DNA of 64,000 bases from Chlamydiales bacterium (GTDB lineage: Bacteria > Chlamydiota > Chlamydiia > Chlamydiales > JAJFMA01): assembly GCA_030679955.1 (NCBI GenBank), contig JAUXSF010000022.1, forward strand, positions 124,001 through 188,000, read 5' to 3'. The notes below the pieces were generated by a model. It saw only the letters and a program-made list of their open reading frames with translations, made no database searches and was not told the origin of the DNA. The first letter of the stretch is position 1. Each line of letters starts with the position of its first letter. The position numbers and the translations under genes are program-made. Positions 44,762-54,362 of the stretch are shown here, in pieces.

Positions 44762-45514
44762 CTATTTGCGTTTGGCGTTTTGTGCTTCGTAAACGCTCAT
44801 AACAGCTAGGCCTGCAGCGATTGCAGCAGCTGTGCTGGTAACAAAGAAGCTCGCTGGGGCAGCAATTAGTGCGCCTGCGCCTAAAACGAATGATTTGTTA
44901 AAGAGTTCACTAACGCATCGCGCCAGACAGACGTTGTTTAGTCGTGAGTCGTCACCACGATAGGCTTTCAGTGCGCATTCTACGCCCCAAACGATGTAAC
45001 CTATTAGTGCTGTTACCACGATAAATTGTCCGACGGTGGCGGCTGTTACGCCGAATACCGCTAGGCTGCCGATGGAAACACTAATAGATGCATAATCAAG
45101 GAGCTGATAAGTAGAAGCCCAATCAAGAGTAGTAGCGATGTCCGAGACGGTAAAGGCCACGTGGTGTGCAACAGCTAAAGCACCTTCCCAGGTTTCGCGG
45201 AGCAAATCGTTGGTTAATTTGGTTCCAAGAAAGTACTGACCATCGAGAACAATACGCACGGCAGCAACAAAACTGTCGGCGGCTCTAAATGGTGTCATTA
45301 TGCGAACGGTATCAAAAATAGGTGATGCGACGTTTGCCACGGCGGCTATGAACCTTGAGGTGTACTGAATGCCTTCGGCGGTTCCCATTAAGGTTGAGAA
45401 AGAGCCGAAGGATGTTGAAACACGCACCCACAAGGTTGGTTGTGGCGGTGTAGGTGCTTGCGTATGGAAAATGTTCCAAACATTATGACTAGCGGAATGT
45501 GCTAACGGTAACAC
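44762..45514 (-). CDS. Cap1 (CT529)-like putative inclusion-membrane protein 3
   Basis: 250 residues from a GTG (45514) with GGGAGG 8 nt upstream. Contains GTAEGIQYTSRFI, VSDIATTLDW, SIGSLAVFGVTAATVGQFIV and VSELFNKSFVLGAGALIAAP. The last motif recurs in copy 1 (VSEVVHKSFILGCTAALSTP), which shows the paralogy. Two hydrophobic lobes at about 155-185 and 210-240. A Pro-rich N-terminus (APTPPQPTL), no signal peptide. Putative Inc protein. Confidence 0.6.
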   Translation of the reverse strand: MLPLAHSASHNVWNIFHTQAPTPPQPTLWVRVSTSFGSFSTLMGTAEGIQYTSRFIAAVANVASPIFDTVRIMTPFRAADSFVAAVRIVLDGQYFLGTKLTNDLLRETWEGALAVAHHVAFTVSDIATTLDWASTYQLLDYASISVSIGSLAVFGVTAATVGQFIVVTALIGYIVWGVECALKAYRGDDSRLNNVCLARCVSELFNKSFVLGAGALIAAPASFFVTSTAAAIAAGLAVMSVYEAQNAKRK

Positions 45515-45545
45515 TATTATTGCCTCCCACGGACGGTTTTATGTT

Positions 45546-45569
45546 CGGATGTCTACAATTAGACATCCG
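45546..45569. terminator. hairpin behind Cap1-like copy 2
   Basis: 10-bp perfect stem CGGATGTCTA / TAGACATCCG, loop CAAT, with TTTTA on the + side. It separates copies 2 and 3, so each may be its own unit. Confidence 0.7.
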
Positions 45570-45600
45570 TTTTACAGCCAGTATGTGAGGTGCTGAGAGT

Positions 45601-46476
45601 CTATGCTCTTACCCATTGTGGGTTCATCCAATCTGGGAATGTGATGGCACCTTTATTTTTATAACTATCCATTAAGATCTTAGTTAGACCGAATACTGCT
45701 GTTAATATGGCTATAGCAACCCATGCATAACTCAGAGCAAAAGCTGCGGTGGCGAGGTATATTTTACCTGCGTCTGCTCCGATACTGATTGCTGCTCGTG
45801 ATGTGCCAAAGGTGTCTTTCCAATTGACGATGGTGATCGAGTTATTAACTATGGAGAATACGCATGCGATTACTAAGAAAAAGTCTTTACAGCCTGCTAG
45901 TCCTGCGGAGAATGCTGCACGTCCAAAAACAGTGCTGCCACCGATACGTGATGCCATTCCGCCAAGATATTGTGTGTCTGCTTGCAGCAAGCCTTCGGTA
46001 GACATCAATCCAACTGTGTTCAATAGGCGTCCAAATTCACATGTTTTGGAAGCGGCTAGAAAGGCTACGTTGGTATTTTTTAAGGTGGATTCGATGCCAT
46101 GCCCTTTCATAAAAAGAGGCTTGCCTTTGTCATCTACTTTAACAAATTCATTATAGCGGCCGAATACTGCGAAGGCTGAGAATACGCCGTCGATATACTT
46201 GAGTTCTTTTGAGAGCCATCCCCAGTACTTGGTATTCACGTCGGGGAGCATCATCATTCCTACGGATAGGCCGCAGGCTAGCTTTAGTGTTTTGTCAAGG
46301 CCGTCACTGGAGCTTCGGATGCGATCTGCGGCGTCTACAACAGTGTATAGTGCGCGGACCATACATATCCAAATTCTCTCGACTATGGATGGTGGTGGTG
46401 GTGGTGGTGTGGGTTTTTTATATCCCAACCAACTCGAGACCTGTCCAAAAGCACCTGATATAATAGGTAGTTCCAT
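45601..46476 (-). CDS. Cap1 (CT529)-like putative inclusion-membrane protein 2
   Basis: 291 residues, RBS GAGGAGAAC. Residues 59-67 (GLDKTLKLA) closely resemble GMDKTIKVA as I recall it in C. trachomatis Cap1, the best single link of the cluster to that protein. A Pro tract (TPPPPPPS, 23-30) precedes it. Large hydrophobic segments at about 195-225 and 240-275. No signal peptide. 33 bp from copy 1, so the two are probably cotranscribed. Confidence 0.6.
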   Translation of the reverse strand: MELPIISGAFGQVSSWLGYKKPTPPPPPPSIVERIWICMVRALYTVVDAADRIRSSSDGLDKTLKLACGLSVGMMMLPDVNTKYWGWLSKELKYIDGVFSAFAVFGRYNEFVKVDDKGKPLFMKGHGIESTLKNTNVAFLAASKTCEFGRLLNTVGLMSTEGLLQADTQYLGGMASRIGGSTVFGRAAFSAGLAGCKDFFLVIACVFSIVNNSITIVNWKDTFGTSRAAISIGADAGKIYLATAAFALSYAWVAIAILTAVFGLTKILMDSYKNKGAITFPDWMNPQWVRA

Positions 46477-46509
46477 GTTCTCCTCTTCCTCTCTGCCGCT
46501 CTTAAGTTT

Positions 46510-47334
46510 TTATCTTGGATTATGTTTCACGCCTTTAGGGACGCCTTTAAGTTCTATGTACGCTGATGCTATTCCGAGGCCATTTGCTATCATGCCTAGG
46601 AATCCAGCGGTCATTAGACCGATGGGTGTGCTAAGGGCTGCAGTGCAACCGAGGATAAAGCTCTTGTGAACAACTTCAGACACACAAGTTGCTAACCACA
46701 ACTGATCGCGTAAGACGTTTTTGTCGCCTTCTTTGGCATCAGACAGGTCATTAAATGACTGTATGCCTAGGAATAGAAACGCTGCTGTCTGAATGTGTAG
46801 GGAGTAGGTACCGATAACCACAGCGCCTACTACAGCTGGCATGGTCAATCCAAACACTGAAATGGAGCCGATAAATAGAAACACTCTGCCTAGATCAACA
46901 AGTCCCATATATCCGATGAGGGCCATTGAGGAGCCAAAATCAGCGATAAGGAAGGCGATGGTGCTGGCGCTGCTGGCTATTCTACCTGCAACTGCTTCTG
47001 TCCAGAATTCCAGCTCAAGTACGTTTTTAGCTGAGGCGACGAAGCGTAGGCCGTCGATAAACTGATCGACATCCAAGAAGGTAATTGAAAACTTACGTAG
47101 GAAAATAGCGGGCTCGATAGTAGCAGCAAAACAGGTGAAGAATTTCACTGTGCTATGAAAGGTTTCGGAGTAATTGACGATGTCTGTCCAAGCGCCAAAA
47201 TTCTCTGAAAAAACTTTATAACTATGTCCTAAAAACGTCGAGGAATCTTGTGTTTCCTTAGGCTTAGAATTGAGCCCTGGCACTAGTGAAAACAAATTAT
47301 TCCATGTAGAAATACCACTGACGGCAATTCCCAT
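46510..47334 (-). CDS. Cap1 (CT529)-like putative inclusion-membrane protein 1
   Basis: 274 residues, RBS AGAGAGG. Carries SASTIAFLIADFGSSMALIG, FIGSISVFGLTMPAVVGAVV and VSEVVHKSFILGCTAALSTP, each with a counterpart in copies 3 and 4. Hydrophobic lobes at about 150-195 and 228-262. No signal peptide. First gene of the cluster, behind fmt with a 264-bp gap that likely holds the promoter. Confidence 0.6.
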   Translation of the reverse strand: MGIAVSGISTWNNLFSLVPGLNSKPKETQDSSTFLGHSYKVFSENFGAWTDIVNYSETFHSTVKFFTCFAATIEPAIFLRKFSITFLDVDQFIDGLRFVASAKNVLELEFWTEAVAGRIASSASTIAFLIADFGSSMALIGYMGLVDLGRVFLFIGSISVFGLTMPAVVGAVVIGTYSLHIQTAAFLFLGIQSFNDLSDAKEGDKNVLRDQLWLATCVSEVVHKSFILGCTAALSTPIGLMTAGFLGMIANGLGIASAYIELKGVPKGVKHNPR

Positions 47335-47598
47335 TTTACCTCTCTCTCCATAAATTAAGCCGAATTGAAAGTGCGGAACTTTAATATCATCAAGATATTG
47401 TTGTAAAGCACTTTCGAGCCGATAGCTTCTTTTTTTCCCTCAGAGAAAGAGCTTACCTTACTGATGTTAAGGATGCGTAAAGAGATGGTGTCGAAATGGT
47501 AAAGACTGGGTAAAGATTTTGTAAAACAGGCTTCTAAATAGCTCTACAGATGAGTTATCTTTTCGATGTGAGTGATAAAAAATGAGCTTTGGAGGATA

Positions 47599-48531
47599 CT
47601 AGAGAGTAAAAGAATCTTTTGAAATACCGCGCATCATATCCTCAGCAGGCATGGCTCTTTTGCCTTCTGGTTTAACTTCCAAAATGCGAATGGCATGGAT
47701 TCCGCATGCGATGATGAGTCCTTCTTTGCCATAAGATAAAATGGCACCAGAAGTACCTGTTAGGGTTTTGACAACGGATGTTTTTAGGATTTTGAGGCGT
47801 TTTGGAATGCCATTGATATTAATGGCGCACCAGGCTCCTGGAGCTGGGTTGGTTCCCCTAACTAAGTTATGGATATCTTGTGCATCACGCGTCCAGTCGA
47901 TCTGACAGTCTTCTAGCTCAATTTTCTTTGCGAATGTTACTTGGCTGGGGTCTTGGGGTGTGGCTGTGACTGCACCTTTTTCCAGCTTATGTATGACGTC
48001 GAGGAGCGCAACGGCTCCTAGATGCCTCAAGGAGTGCTCAAGTTCGCCATAGGTTACGTCGGGAGCGATTGGACTAATAACAGTGGAGATCACGTCCCCT
48101 GCATCCATTTCTTTAACCATATGCATGATGCATACGCCGGTTTGTGTTTCCCCGTGGATGATGGCTTGCTGAATAGGTGCTGCGCCGCGAAATTTTGGTA
48201 GAAGGCTTGGATGTACGTTGATGCATCCCTTTTTGGGGAGCGCAAGAACGGATTCTTTAACGATCTCGCCATAGGCAACCACGACAAATAGGTCAGCTTG
48301 GTAGGAAGCAAGTACTTCGACGAATTCGGGACTGGAGGAGCGAACGGGCTGGTGAACGGTTAACGAGTGCTCTAGAGCTACTTGTTTAACCGGGGAAGCT
48401 ACGGGATCACCGGAACGGCCTTTGGGTTTATCAACACGTGTGACAACAGCTGCGACGTCCACCTTGTTGTCTAACAGGTAGGTAAGGACGTCTGCAGCGA
48501 ATTGTGGTGTGCCGAAAAAGATGACTTTCAT
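47599..48531 (-). CDS. fmt: methionyl-tRNA formyltransferase
   Basis: 310 residues from ATG 48531 (MKVIFFGTPQFAADVL, the family start); a longer frame would overlap lpxA. The formyl-THF site shows HPSLLPKFRGAAPIQQAIIH and MDAGDV; the C-terminal domain follows. Formylates initiator tRNA. Immediately behind lpxA as in Chlamydia. Confidence 0.96.
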   Translation of the reverse strand: MKVIFFGTPQFAADVLTYLLDNKVDVAAVVTRVDKPKGRSGDPVASPVKQVALEHSLTVHQPVRSSSPEFVEVLASYQADLFVVVAYGEIVKESVLALPKKGCINVHPSLLPKFRGAAPIQQAIIHGETQTGVCIMHMVKEMDAGDVISTVISPIAPDVTYGELEHSLRHLGAVALLDVIHKLEKGAVTATPQDPSQVTFAKKIELEDCQIDWTRDAQDIHNLVRGTNPAPGAWCAININGIPKRLKILKTSVVKTLTGTSGAILSYGKEGLIIACGIHAIRILEVKPEGKRAMPAEDMMRGISKDSFTL

Positions 48532-48538
48532 ATATGGC

Positions 48539-49429
48539 TTAAACGACGATACCGCCGCCAGTGGGTTCATTTACGAGGGCTTCTTTTTCTTCTTCGTCGT
48601 TGAGCCAACCATCTTCGTGTTGGGTGCGTCCGCCTTGCAGACCAATTAGTCCGCGAACTGTTGCACGACAGAATTCGATCCAATGCTTAACTTCAGGCAA
48701 TGGTTGAAGTTCTGTTTCTGCACGTTCGAGGGCTTCGTTGATGTGTAGTTGAGAGCGATAGAGTAGACGGAATGCTTTGCTAAGCTCTTGTCGTGTTTCG
48801 AGGGTGAAACCGCGGCGTTTTAGACCGATAAGATTAAGGCCGCCGAATTTAAAAGGGATACCGGCACCGATGGTGTATGGTGGAACGTCGTGTGTTACGC
48901 GACTTAGGCCGCCGACCATGGCGTAACAGCCAATACGTACAAATTGGTGTACTGGAGTCATACCGCCGACGATGGCATAGTCTTCGACAACGACGTGCCC
49001 TGCGAGAGTGGCGTTGTTGCTCATGATAACGTTATGACCCAAGGTGCAGTTGTGAGCTATATGGCAGTAAGACATGAGCATGGCGCGGTCGCCAATGGTG
49101 ACGCAGCTGTCTTCGCGAAGGGATGAGTTGATGGTGACAAACTCACGGATTTCGCAATTTCTGCCGATCTTGACGTATGTTTTTTCGCCTTTGAAACTGA
49201 GAGCTTGTGGCTTTGTACCTATGCTAGCACCAGGATAGATGGTGGTGCCTTCGCCGATAGTTGTATAACCGTCAATATAGGCATGGCTCTTAATGGTAAC
49301 GTTATCATGTAGCGTAACGTTCTTCTTGACGACCGCAAACGCCTCTATTGTGACGTTATTGCCTATCTGGGCACCCGATTCGACAAGCGCCAGGGGATGT
49401 ATGTTTGACTTGTGGTTAGGTTCGCTCAT
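48539..49429 (-). CDS. lpxA: UDP-N-acetylglucosamine acyltransferase
   Basis: 296 residues. Left-handed beta-helix of hexapeptide repeats (IHPLALVESGAQIGNNVTIE) with the catalytic His126 in CHIAHNCTLGHN, and a helical C-terminal domain. First step of lipid A synthesis, cytosolic. Order lpxC-fabZ-lpxA-fmt is the chlamydial one. The end (EEEKEALVNEPTGGG) is a small acidic tail. Confidence 0.97.
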   Translation of the reverse strand: MSEPNHKSNIHPLALVESGAQIGNNVTIEAFAVVKKNVTLHDNVTIKSHAYIDGYTTIGEGTTIYPGASIGTKPQALSFKGEKTYVKIGRNCEIREFVTINSSLREDSCVTIGDRAMLMSYCHIAHNCTLGHNVIMSNNATLAGHVVVEDYAIVGGMTPVHQFVRIGCYAMVGGLSRVTHDVPPYTIGAGIPFKFGGLNLIGLKRRGFTLETRQELSKAFRLLYRSQLHINEALERAETELQPLPEVKHWIEFCRATVRGLIGLQGGRTQHEDGWLNDEEEKEALVNEPTGGGIVV

Positions 49430-49525
49430 CGACTCTCATTCTCGCAGTTTATAAATATTTTCGGGTGGGAAGCGCGGCTACCACGCACAGCGATGCGGGT
49501 CACACGTGTCTCCAGCTCAACTAAA

Positions 49526-49993
49526 TTAAATTTTTCCGTGCTCTACAAAAGCGTAGCCTAGTTCAACTTGGACCGCAAGTCTATCCCCTACCATCGCTTG
49601 ACCAGTTAGGCGACCGCCTTTGCTGCTAAAGTGGTGTTGTTCGCCGTGGATGATTAGAACGTCACCAGGACGAACGGGATAGCGGAACTTAGCGTTTTTA
49701 ATGTAGAGCAACACAGCTGTTTTATCCTCGACGGCGCGCAAATGTGCAAGCACGGCACCGGCTTGTGCGATGGCTTCGAGGATTAGAACGCCTGGCATAA
49801 TAGGTTCGTCAGGCCAATGGCCGGCGAAAAAGGGTTCATTAATGGTAACATTTTTTTGTGCCACGATGGTGCCTTTCTCGACGTCGACAGCAAGTATTTT
49901 GTCGATAAGCAAGAAGGGATAACGATGAGGCAAAATTTTGGCGATTTTCTTGATGTCCAAAGTCTGTTGGAGATCAGTGGTTGAAGCAGGCAT
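49526..49993 (-). CDS. fabZ: 3-hydroxyacyl-ACP dehydratase FabZ
   Basis: 155 residues from ATG 49993, which overlaps the lpxC stop (TGATG). The hot-dog fold active site is complete: FFAGHWPDEPIMPGVLILEA with His59 and Glu73, after LPHRYPFLLID. Dehydrates hydroxyacyl-ACP and so competes with LpxA/LpxC for it. Confidence 0.97.
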   Translation of the reverse strand: MPASTTDLQQTLDIKKIAKILPHRYPFLLIDKILAVDVEKGTIVAQKNVTINEPFFAGHWPDEPIMPGVLILEAIAQAGAVLAHLRAVEDKTAVLLYIKNAKFRYPVRPGDVLIIHGEQHHFSSKGGRLTGQAMVGDRLAVQVELGYAFVEHGKI

Positions 49994-50862
49994 CAAGTTT
50001 CTCCATTGGTAAAAGCGTTACAAAGTTTTTTCGAGAAGGTCTTATGCGACGCATGTCCCGAACGAATGGCAATAATATGGGCTAAAAAGGGAAATCCTAC
50101 CAGAGACAAATCTCCGATGAGGTCTAAAACTTTATGGCGTGCCATTTCATCAGGGAAAAAGAGACCATTTTTGCTAAAGACGACATCGTCTTTGATGACG
50201 ACGACGTTTGCGAGGCTGCATCCTTTGATGAGGCCTCGATCAATGAGTGGGTCAATTTCCTCATACAATCCAAAGCTGCGGCATGGGGCGATTTCGGTCT
50301 TGAAGATTTCAGGAGTGACGTCTGAGGAGAAGAATTGTGCTTTGAGGAGTGGATTTTGAGGATAATTAAGAGTGTAACTGACCTTAAATCTGTCGCACGG
50401 GAGTGCTACGAGGTGTGTATCACCTTCGGTGTGGTAGACGGGGTGGTTGAGGCTGCGGATGACTATATTGGTGTCTAGTTCAACAATGCCTGCTTGCTCG
50501 ATCATATTGACAAACACATCGGAACTGCCGTTACCTACGGGAGGCTCGTTGCCTTCTACTTCGACGAATACGTTGTCGACCTCGTAGGCGCGAATGGCGG
50601 CTAGCACGTGCTCGACGGTATGTAGGCGAACATCTCCACATCCAATAGTGGTATTTCGTGCGGTGTCACGAATATTATCTACGCAGCAGCGAATATGTGG
50701 TCTGTTGGGTAAATCAGCGCGACAAAACACAACACCGGTATCCGCTTCCGCTGGGTGGAAATGGATAGCGACAACTTCGCCAGTATGCAGACCCATGCCT
50801 GAATAGGTGACTTTATTGCGTAAAGTGCGTTGTTTACGATAGAGAGCGGTCACAGACCCCAT
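49993..50862 (-). CDS. lpxC: UDP-3-O-acyl-GlcNAc deacetylase
   Basis: 289 residues. RTLRNKVTYSGMGLHTGE, RLHTVEHVLAA (zinc His85) and the later RHKVLDLIGDLSL and GHASH motifs give the zinc site and catalytic His. Committed step of lipid A synthesis. Upstream in this genome lie the two ankyrin genes, where Chlamydia has lnt. Confidence 0.96.
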   Translation of the reverse strand: MGSVTALYRKQRTLRNKVTYSGMGLHTGEVVAIHFHPAEADTGVVFCRADLPNRPHIRCCVDNIRDTARNTTIGCGDVRLHTVEHVLAAIRAYEVDNVFVEVEGNEPPVGNGSSDVFVNMIEQAGIVELDTNIVIRSLNHPVYHTEGDTHLVALPCDRFKVSYTLNYPQNPLLKAQFFSSDVTPEIFKTEIAPCRSFGLYEEIDPLIDRGLIKGCSLANVVVIKDDVVFSKNGLFFPDEMARHKVLDLIGDLSLVGFPFLAHIIAIRSGHASHKTFSKKLCNAFTNGET

Positions 50863-50940
50863 GTATTGGCCTACTCCATGCCGGACAAATTAGAAGGTGC
50901 TATGCTACTGTATTTGTGGGTTAAAAGCAACCCTGACGCC

Positions 50941-53900
50941 CTACGCAACGATTTTCACTATTTGGTGTGGACAAAACTCACGTTTAACACTCATTTGAAA
51001 AGATCGGCAATTGCGAACAAACCTCGCAAGATCTTGTTCACATTGTGCTAAAAATTTCTGACTGGGGGGCGTGCGACTTCTAGTCATTTTTTTGTAGCTT
51101 TGCGACAGTTCCATCCCTTCGTATACGAGATCCAGCTGCTGGCCTTGCAGTCGATTCAACTGTTTTTTCAAGGCGTAGAAATATTGTAGTTCTTCGACAC
51201 CGTCTGATTCCTCAATTCCTTGATAGATTTCCGTTCTCTGGTCGCTTAAATCTTGATCGATCGCTTCCAATATTTTTATTTGTTTTTTTACGGTGGTCTT
51301 TGAATTCGTACAAAAATCCTTCACTACTCGGCTAGAGGCTTTTTCCCCTTTGTGCCAGGCCCACCAGTTCTTTATGCCCTTAAAACAATTAGTGGCTGTA
51401 TGAGAAAGGACCAAGGTCAACGCTAAATTGTCTGCAAAACCTGAGGTTAATGCTGGATTAACAGAAAAAGTCTCCAATTCCCTCGCTTGAGAAGAGCCTT
51501 CCCAATTACTCGGTGAAGTGCTCTTAGGGTTTATACTACCGACTAGCTGAGGGATGCCTGTGGTTACCGACGTTGTTGGCGGCAGAAGGGCCTTTGCATT
51601 TACAAAGTGATGTGGAAGCGAGTAGCTATTCAGGGCTAGATCCTGATGTACAAAGGGAAGCAAATTCACTAATGAATTCAGAGTGACATAGGTTCCTGCT
51701 TTTAAATAGTGTGAAAAACCGCGAGCCTTAATGTAAGCATATTCGACAGCTTTGAATTCAAAAATTCGAGTGGGCGAATGCAAATGGCCGTACCCGACCT
51801 GTTGGTCTGTGACGTAATCCATCACCTCTCCAGCACCACCGGCATTTTTGAACACCTTGCTGACAAAGTCGATGCAGTTCTCTGATGTTAGGAAATAACT
51901 ACATGCTTGTTCTGGGTTATCGACACAGGAAGTCTCGACAGTATGAATTGTGTCTAATGCTTTTTTTGCTTGGTCGTCTGTTACATAGAACATAATTTTC
52001 AGAGAGTTTCTGGTGTCTGAATCATTTTCGTACCAATTTTCATTACCTATGTTACCGACCTGCTCCTGTGTCATCATGAAGTTATTCACGATGTAGTCCT
52101 GATAGGCGTACCTTGCTTCGCGAGCGAAGGATCCCACCGTTTTCTTAATCACTCCAGGGGATGGAATACCATCGAAGATTGATATAGGTGCTGGGGCATT
52201 GCTAATAACGCCTTCAGCTGCATATCTAGCTACTCTACCGGCCGTAAAGACTGCACCTACACCAAGACTGGCAACTGACGGTGCAGTGTAGATCACACCA
52301 TTAGCGGTCAAGCGAGAGACTTTACCAGTTACGGAGATCGCGCCTTTTCCAAGGGGGACAAATCTTTTGGCTAATGTTCCAACATATGTTGCTAGTGCGG
52401 TAGTGGTTTCGACACCGTCGGCTAGAGCATCAATGACTTCAGTTATCGAAATTTCATCATCTAAAAGTAGCGGTTCAAATTCGTCGGAGTAATCAAGTAT
52501 GAAGTTTATGACTTCAATAATTTTATGCGGATCGGGGCTCATGTTTGACAGCAGCTGTAGTGCTTTCTGAGTAGCATTACCACAATGAATTCCTGTCTGA
52601 ACCATAGCGTCAAAGAATGCCCTTTCGATGTGCAGATTAGATGGATAATCCTCAAAATCAATATGGCCGTCTTCGTTAGCCAACGATTTCATATGTTCCA
52701 GTACGATGCTAAAAGGAGTGGCTAGCAATCCCCCTGCATCGCTTAAAACCGTATTGCGGGAGTTGACATAGTCTCGAAGCTTACCAATTTCTTGTTTCGA
52801 AATGAGTATCTCGGAACCTGTTTTCTGGTCAGACAGATTGGCTACGAAAAGAGTTAGGAGGCTTAACGGTCCAATCATCTGCTCAACAGAGTCGGATGTA
52901 CTGATGAGGTTCAAGGCGTCACCAATGGCAAGATTAGCAAAATCGCTAGTGGTAGTTTTAGAGTCATCGTCGACAACTGCTTGTGTATCGGGCTCCTGTA
53001 TCCGCTTGGCCGTGTTTTGAATAGCACCTGTCAGTTTCATGCCACGAGGATAGAAGCCTCTATTATTGTTAAAGGGTTGACCTTCATCACAATTTCTACA
53101 CTCTAGCCTAAGAAAACCGTGGCCTGGACTGAGGTAGGCAACTAGAACATTGGCTCCTTGGTCACTGACCCATTCACTACCATACTTGGCAGTCATCAAA
53201 TGATCTCGCACCTCGACAGCATTAACGTTGCGAAGATGAAGCACCCTGCCGTCTTCTAAACGTACCATGACATTGCAAGAGCTCTGAGCGATAGTTAATG
53301 GAAAAGCAAACGCTTCGATAGGAACAGCCTTCAGGATTTCCATTTCACTAGTCGTTGTACATGCTTCCAGCTCAAGAGGAGAAAAATAAGCCTCTTGATT
53401 TGTAAGAATTTCCTGGTCGATGCTTAGAGCGACTAAATAACTCATCAAATCAACATTGCCGCTGCGGGCTGCTCGCTGAAGATTAGTTACCCCAAAGCTA
53501 TCGGGCCGGTTTAGGTTTGCGGCTTCTCCGGGACGCATTTCTAACATGGCTTTTACTTGGATCTCGCTTCCAGCAATAATGGCACGCTGAAAAGGGGTGA
53601 GACCTTTATTATCGGCAATGACGATAGAGGGTGAAGCGCCGTGTTCAAGTAATAGGAGGACCATCTCGTCATTTCGGCCATTTACCGCAGAGGCAAGAGG
53701 AGTCATGTTCTCTAAATTCGGGACATTTACGGACTCTGAAGCGCCAAGTTGTAGCAACTCTTTCGCTAAATGTACGTTGCCTGATTGCACGGCAGCATGA
53801 ATTGGGGTTAGCCCCTGCGCGCCAGGAACGTTGAGAGTCTCTAACTTACATTCTGACATGAGCTTTCGCACTGCGAGTAAATCGCCCAGAATAATTGCCT

Positions 53901-54042
53901 GAAGAATAGTTTCAGGTTCACAAATTAGTGGTACGTCATCGAGTTGGGTTTCCATGCAAGGAGAAGTAACGTCGTCTTCGACTAACCCTTCGGTTGATGG
54001 AACGTAACCTTGATTAACTAATTGGTAATTAATTTGATTCAA
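50941..54042 (-). CDS. ankyrin-repeat protein A with papain-like Cys/His domain, putative effector
   Basis: 1033 residues from a TTG (54042, AGGTG upstream). Four ankyrin repeats at about 76-200 (GLTPIHAAVQSGNVHLAKEL, MTPLASAVNGRNDEMVLLLL, GLTPFQRAIIAGSEIQVKAM, GVTNLQRAARSGNVDLMSYL). A conserved block GHGFLRLECRNC ... NNRGFYPRG (His308) and a second SENCIDFVSKVF (Cys723) ... VGYGHLH are shared with protein B and could form a permuted NlpC/P60-like thiol hydrolase. Between them lies an insert of about 275 residues absent from B. No signal peptide. Likely secreted to the host; inference. Confidence 0.6.
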   Translation of the reverse strand: MNQINYQLVNQGYVPSTEGLVEDDVTSPCMETQLDDVPLICEPETILQAIILGDLLAVRKLMSECKLETLNVPGAQGLTPIHAAVQSGNVHLAKELLQLGASESVNVPNLENMTPLASAVNGRNDEMVLLLLEHGASPSIVIADNKGLTPFQRAIIAGSEIQVKAMLEMRPGEAANLNRPDSFGVTNLQRAARSGNVDLMSYLVALSIDQEILTNQEAYFSPLELEACTTTSEMEILKAVPIEAFAFPLTIAQSSCNVMVRLEDGRVLHLRNVNAVEVRDHLMTAKYGSEWVSDQGANVLVAYLSPGHGFLRLECRNCDEGQPFNNNRGFYPRGMKLTGAIQNTAKRIQEPDTQAVVDDDSKTTTSDFANLAIGDALNLISTSDSVEQMIGPLSLLTLFVANLSDQKTGSEILISKQEIGKLRDYVNSRNTVLSDAGGLLATPFSIVLEHMKSLANEDGHIDFEDYPSNLHIERAFFDAMVQTGIHCGNATQKALQLLSNMSPDPHKIIEVINFILDYSDEFEPLLLDDEISITEVIDALADGVETTTALATYVGTLAKRFVPLGKGAISVTGKVSRLTANGVIYTAPSVASLGVGAVFTAGRVARYAAEGVISNAPAPISIFDGIPSPGVIKKTVGSFAREARYAYQDYIVNNFMMTQEQVGNIGNENWYENDSDTRNSLKIMFYVTDDQAKKALDTIHTVETSCVDNPEQACSYFLTSENCIDFVSKVFKNAGGAGEVMDYVTDQQVGYGHLHSPTRIFEFKAVEYAYIKARGFSHYLKAGTYVTLNSLVNLLPFVHQDLALNSYSLPHHFVNAKALLPPTTSVTTGIPQLVGSINPKSTSPSNWEGSSQARELETFSVNPALTSGFADNLALTLVLSHTATNCFKGIKNWWAWHKGEKASSRVVKDFCTNSKTTVKKQIKILEAIDQDLSDQRTEIYQGIEESDGVEELQYFYALKKQLNRLQGQQLDLVYEGMELSQSYKKMTRSRTPPSQKFLAQCEQDLARFVRNCRSFQMSVKREFCPHQIVKIVA

Positions 54043-54362
54043 TCGACACCTGTAAATAACAATCTACGACAATTATACATTAAATTAGTTTAATTTTCCA
54101 TATTATTAAACTATTTAACTCAATTCAAAGAGTGGGCTGAAGCCCCCTTATGAGGAGGAACTTCAAATCAACGAGGAATAGACAACCTGTTTAACACTTT
54201 TAAAGAATCAACATACCCCGAAAGTCGCTAACGACAAGCAAAGAACAGGTTAATTTTCAGTTAAGAATATAAAATAATTACTTCATTCAAAATTAACATG
54301 CCAAACTATAGAGAACCTAAATTTTGCATCTTCTTTGCGCCTTGGCGTTAAATCCCCCATTA
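54043..54362. other. 320-bp non-coding stretch between the ankyrin genes
   Basis: AT-rich at both ends. It contains one copy of the 8-nt periodic repeat (54327-54351) close to the end of gene B and otherwise no signal I can support. Confidence 0.5.
54327..54351. repeat. 8-nt periodic dispersed repeat, copy at 54.3 kb
   Basis: On the minus strand TAACGCCAAGGCGCAAAGAA then GATGC; units cgccaagg cgcaaaga agatg correspond to cgcagagg cgctaaga agatg at 44.7 kb. Confidence 0.55.
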
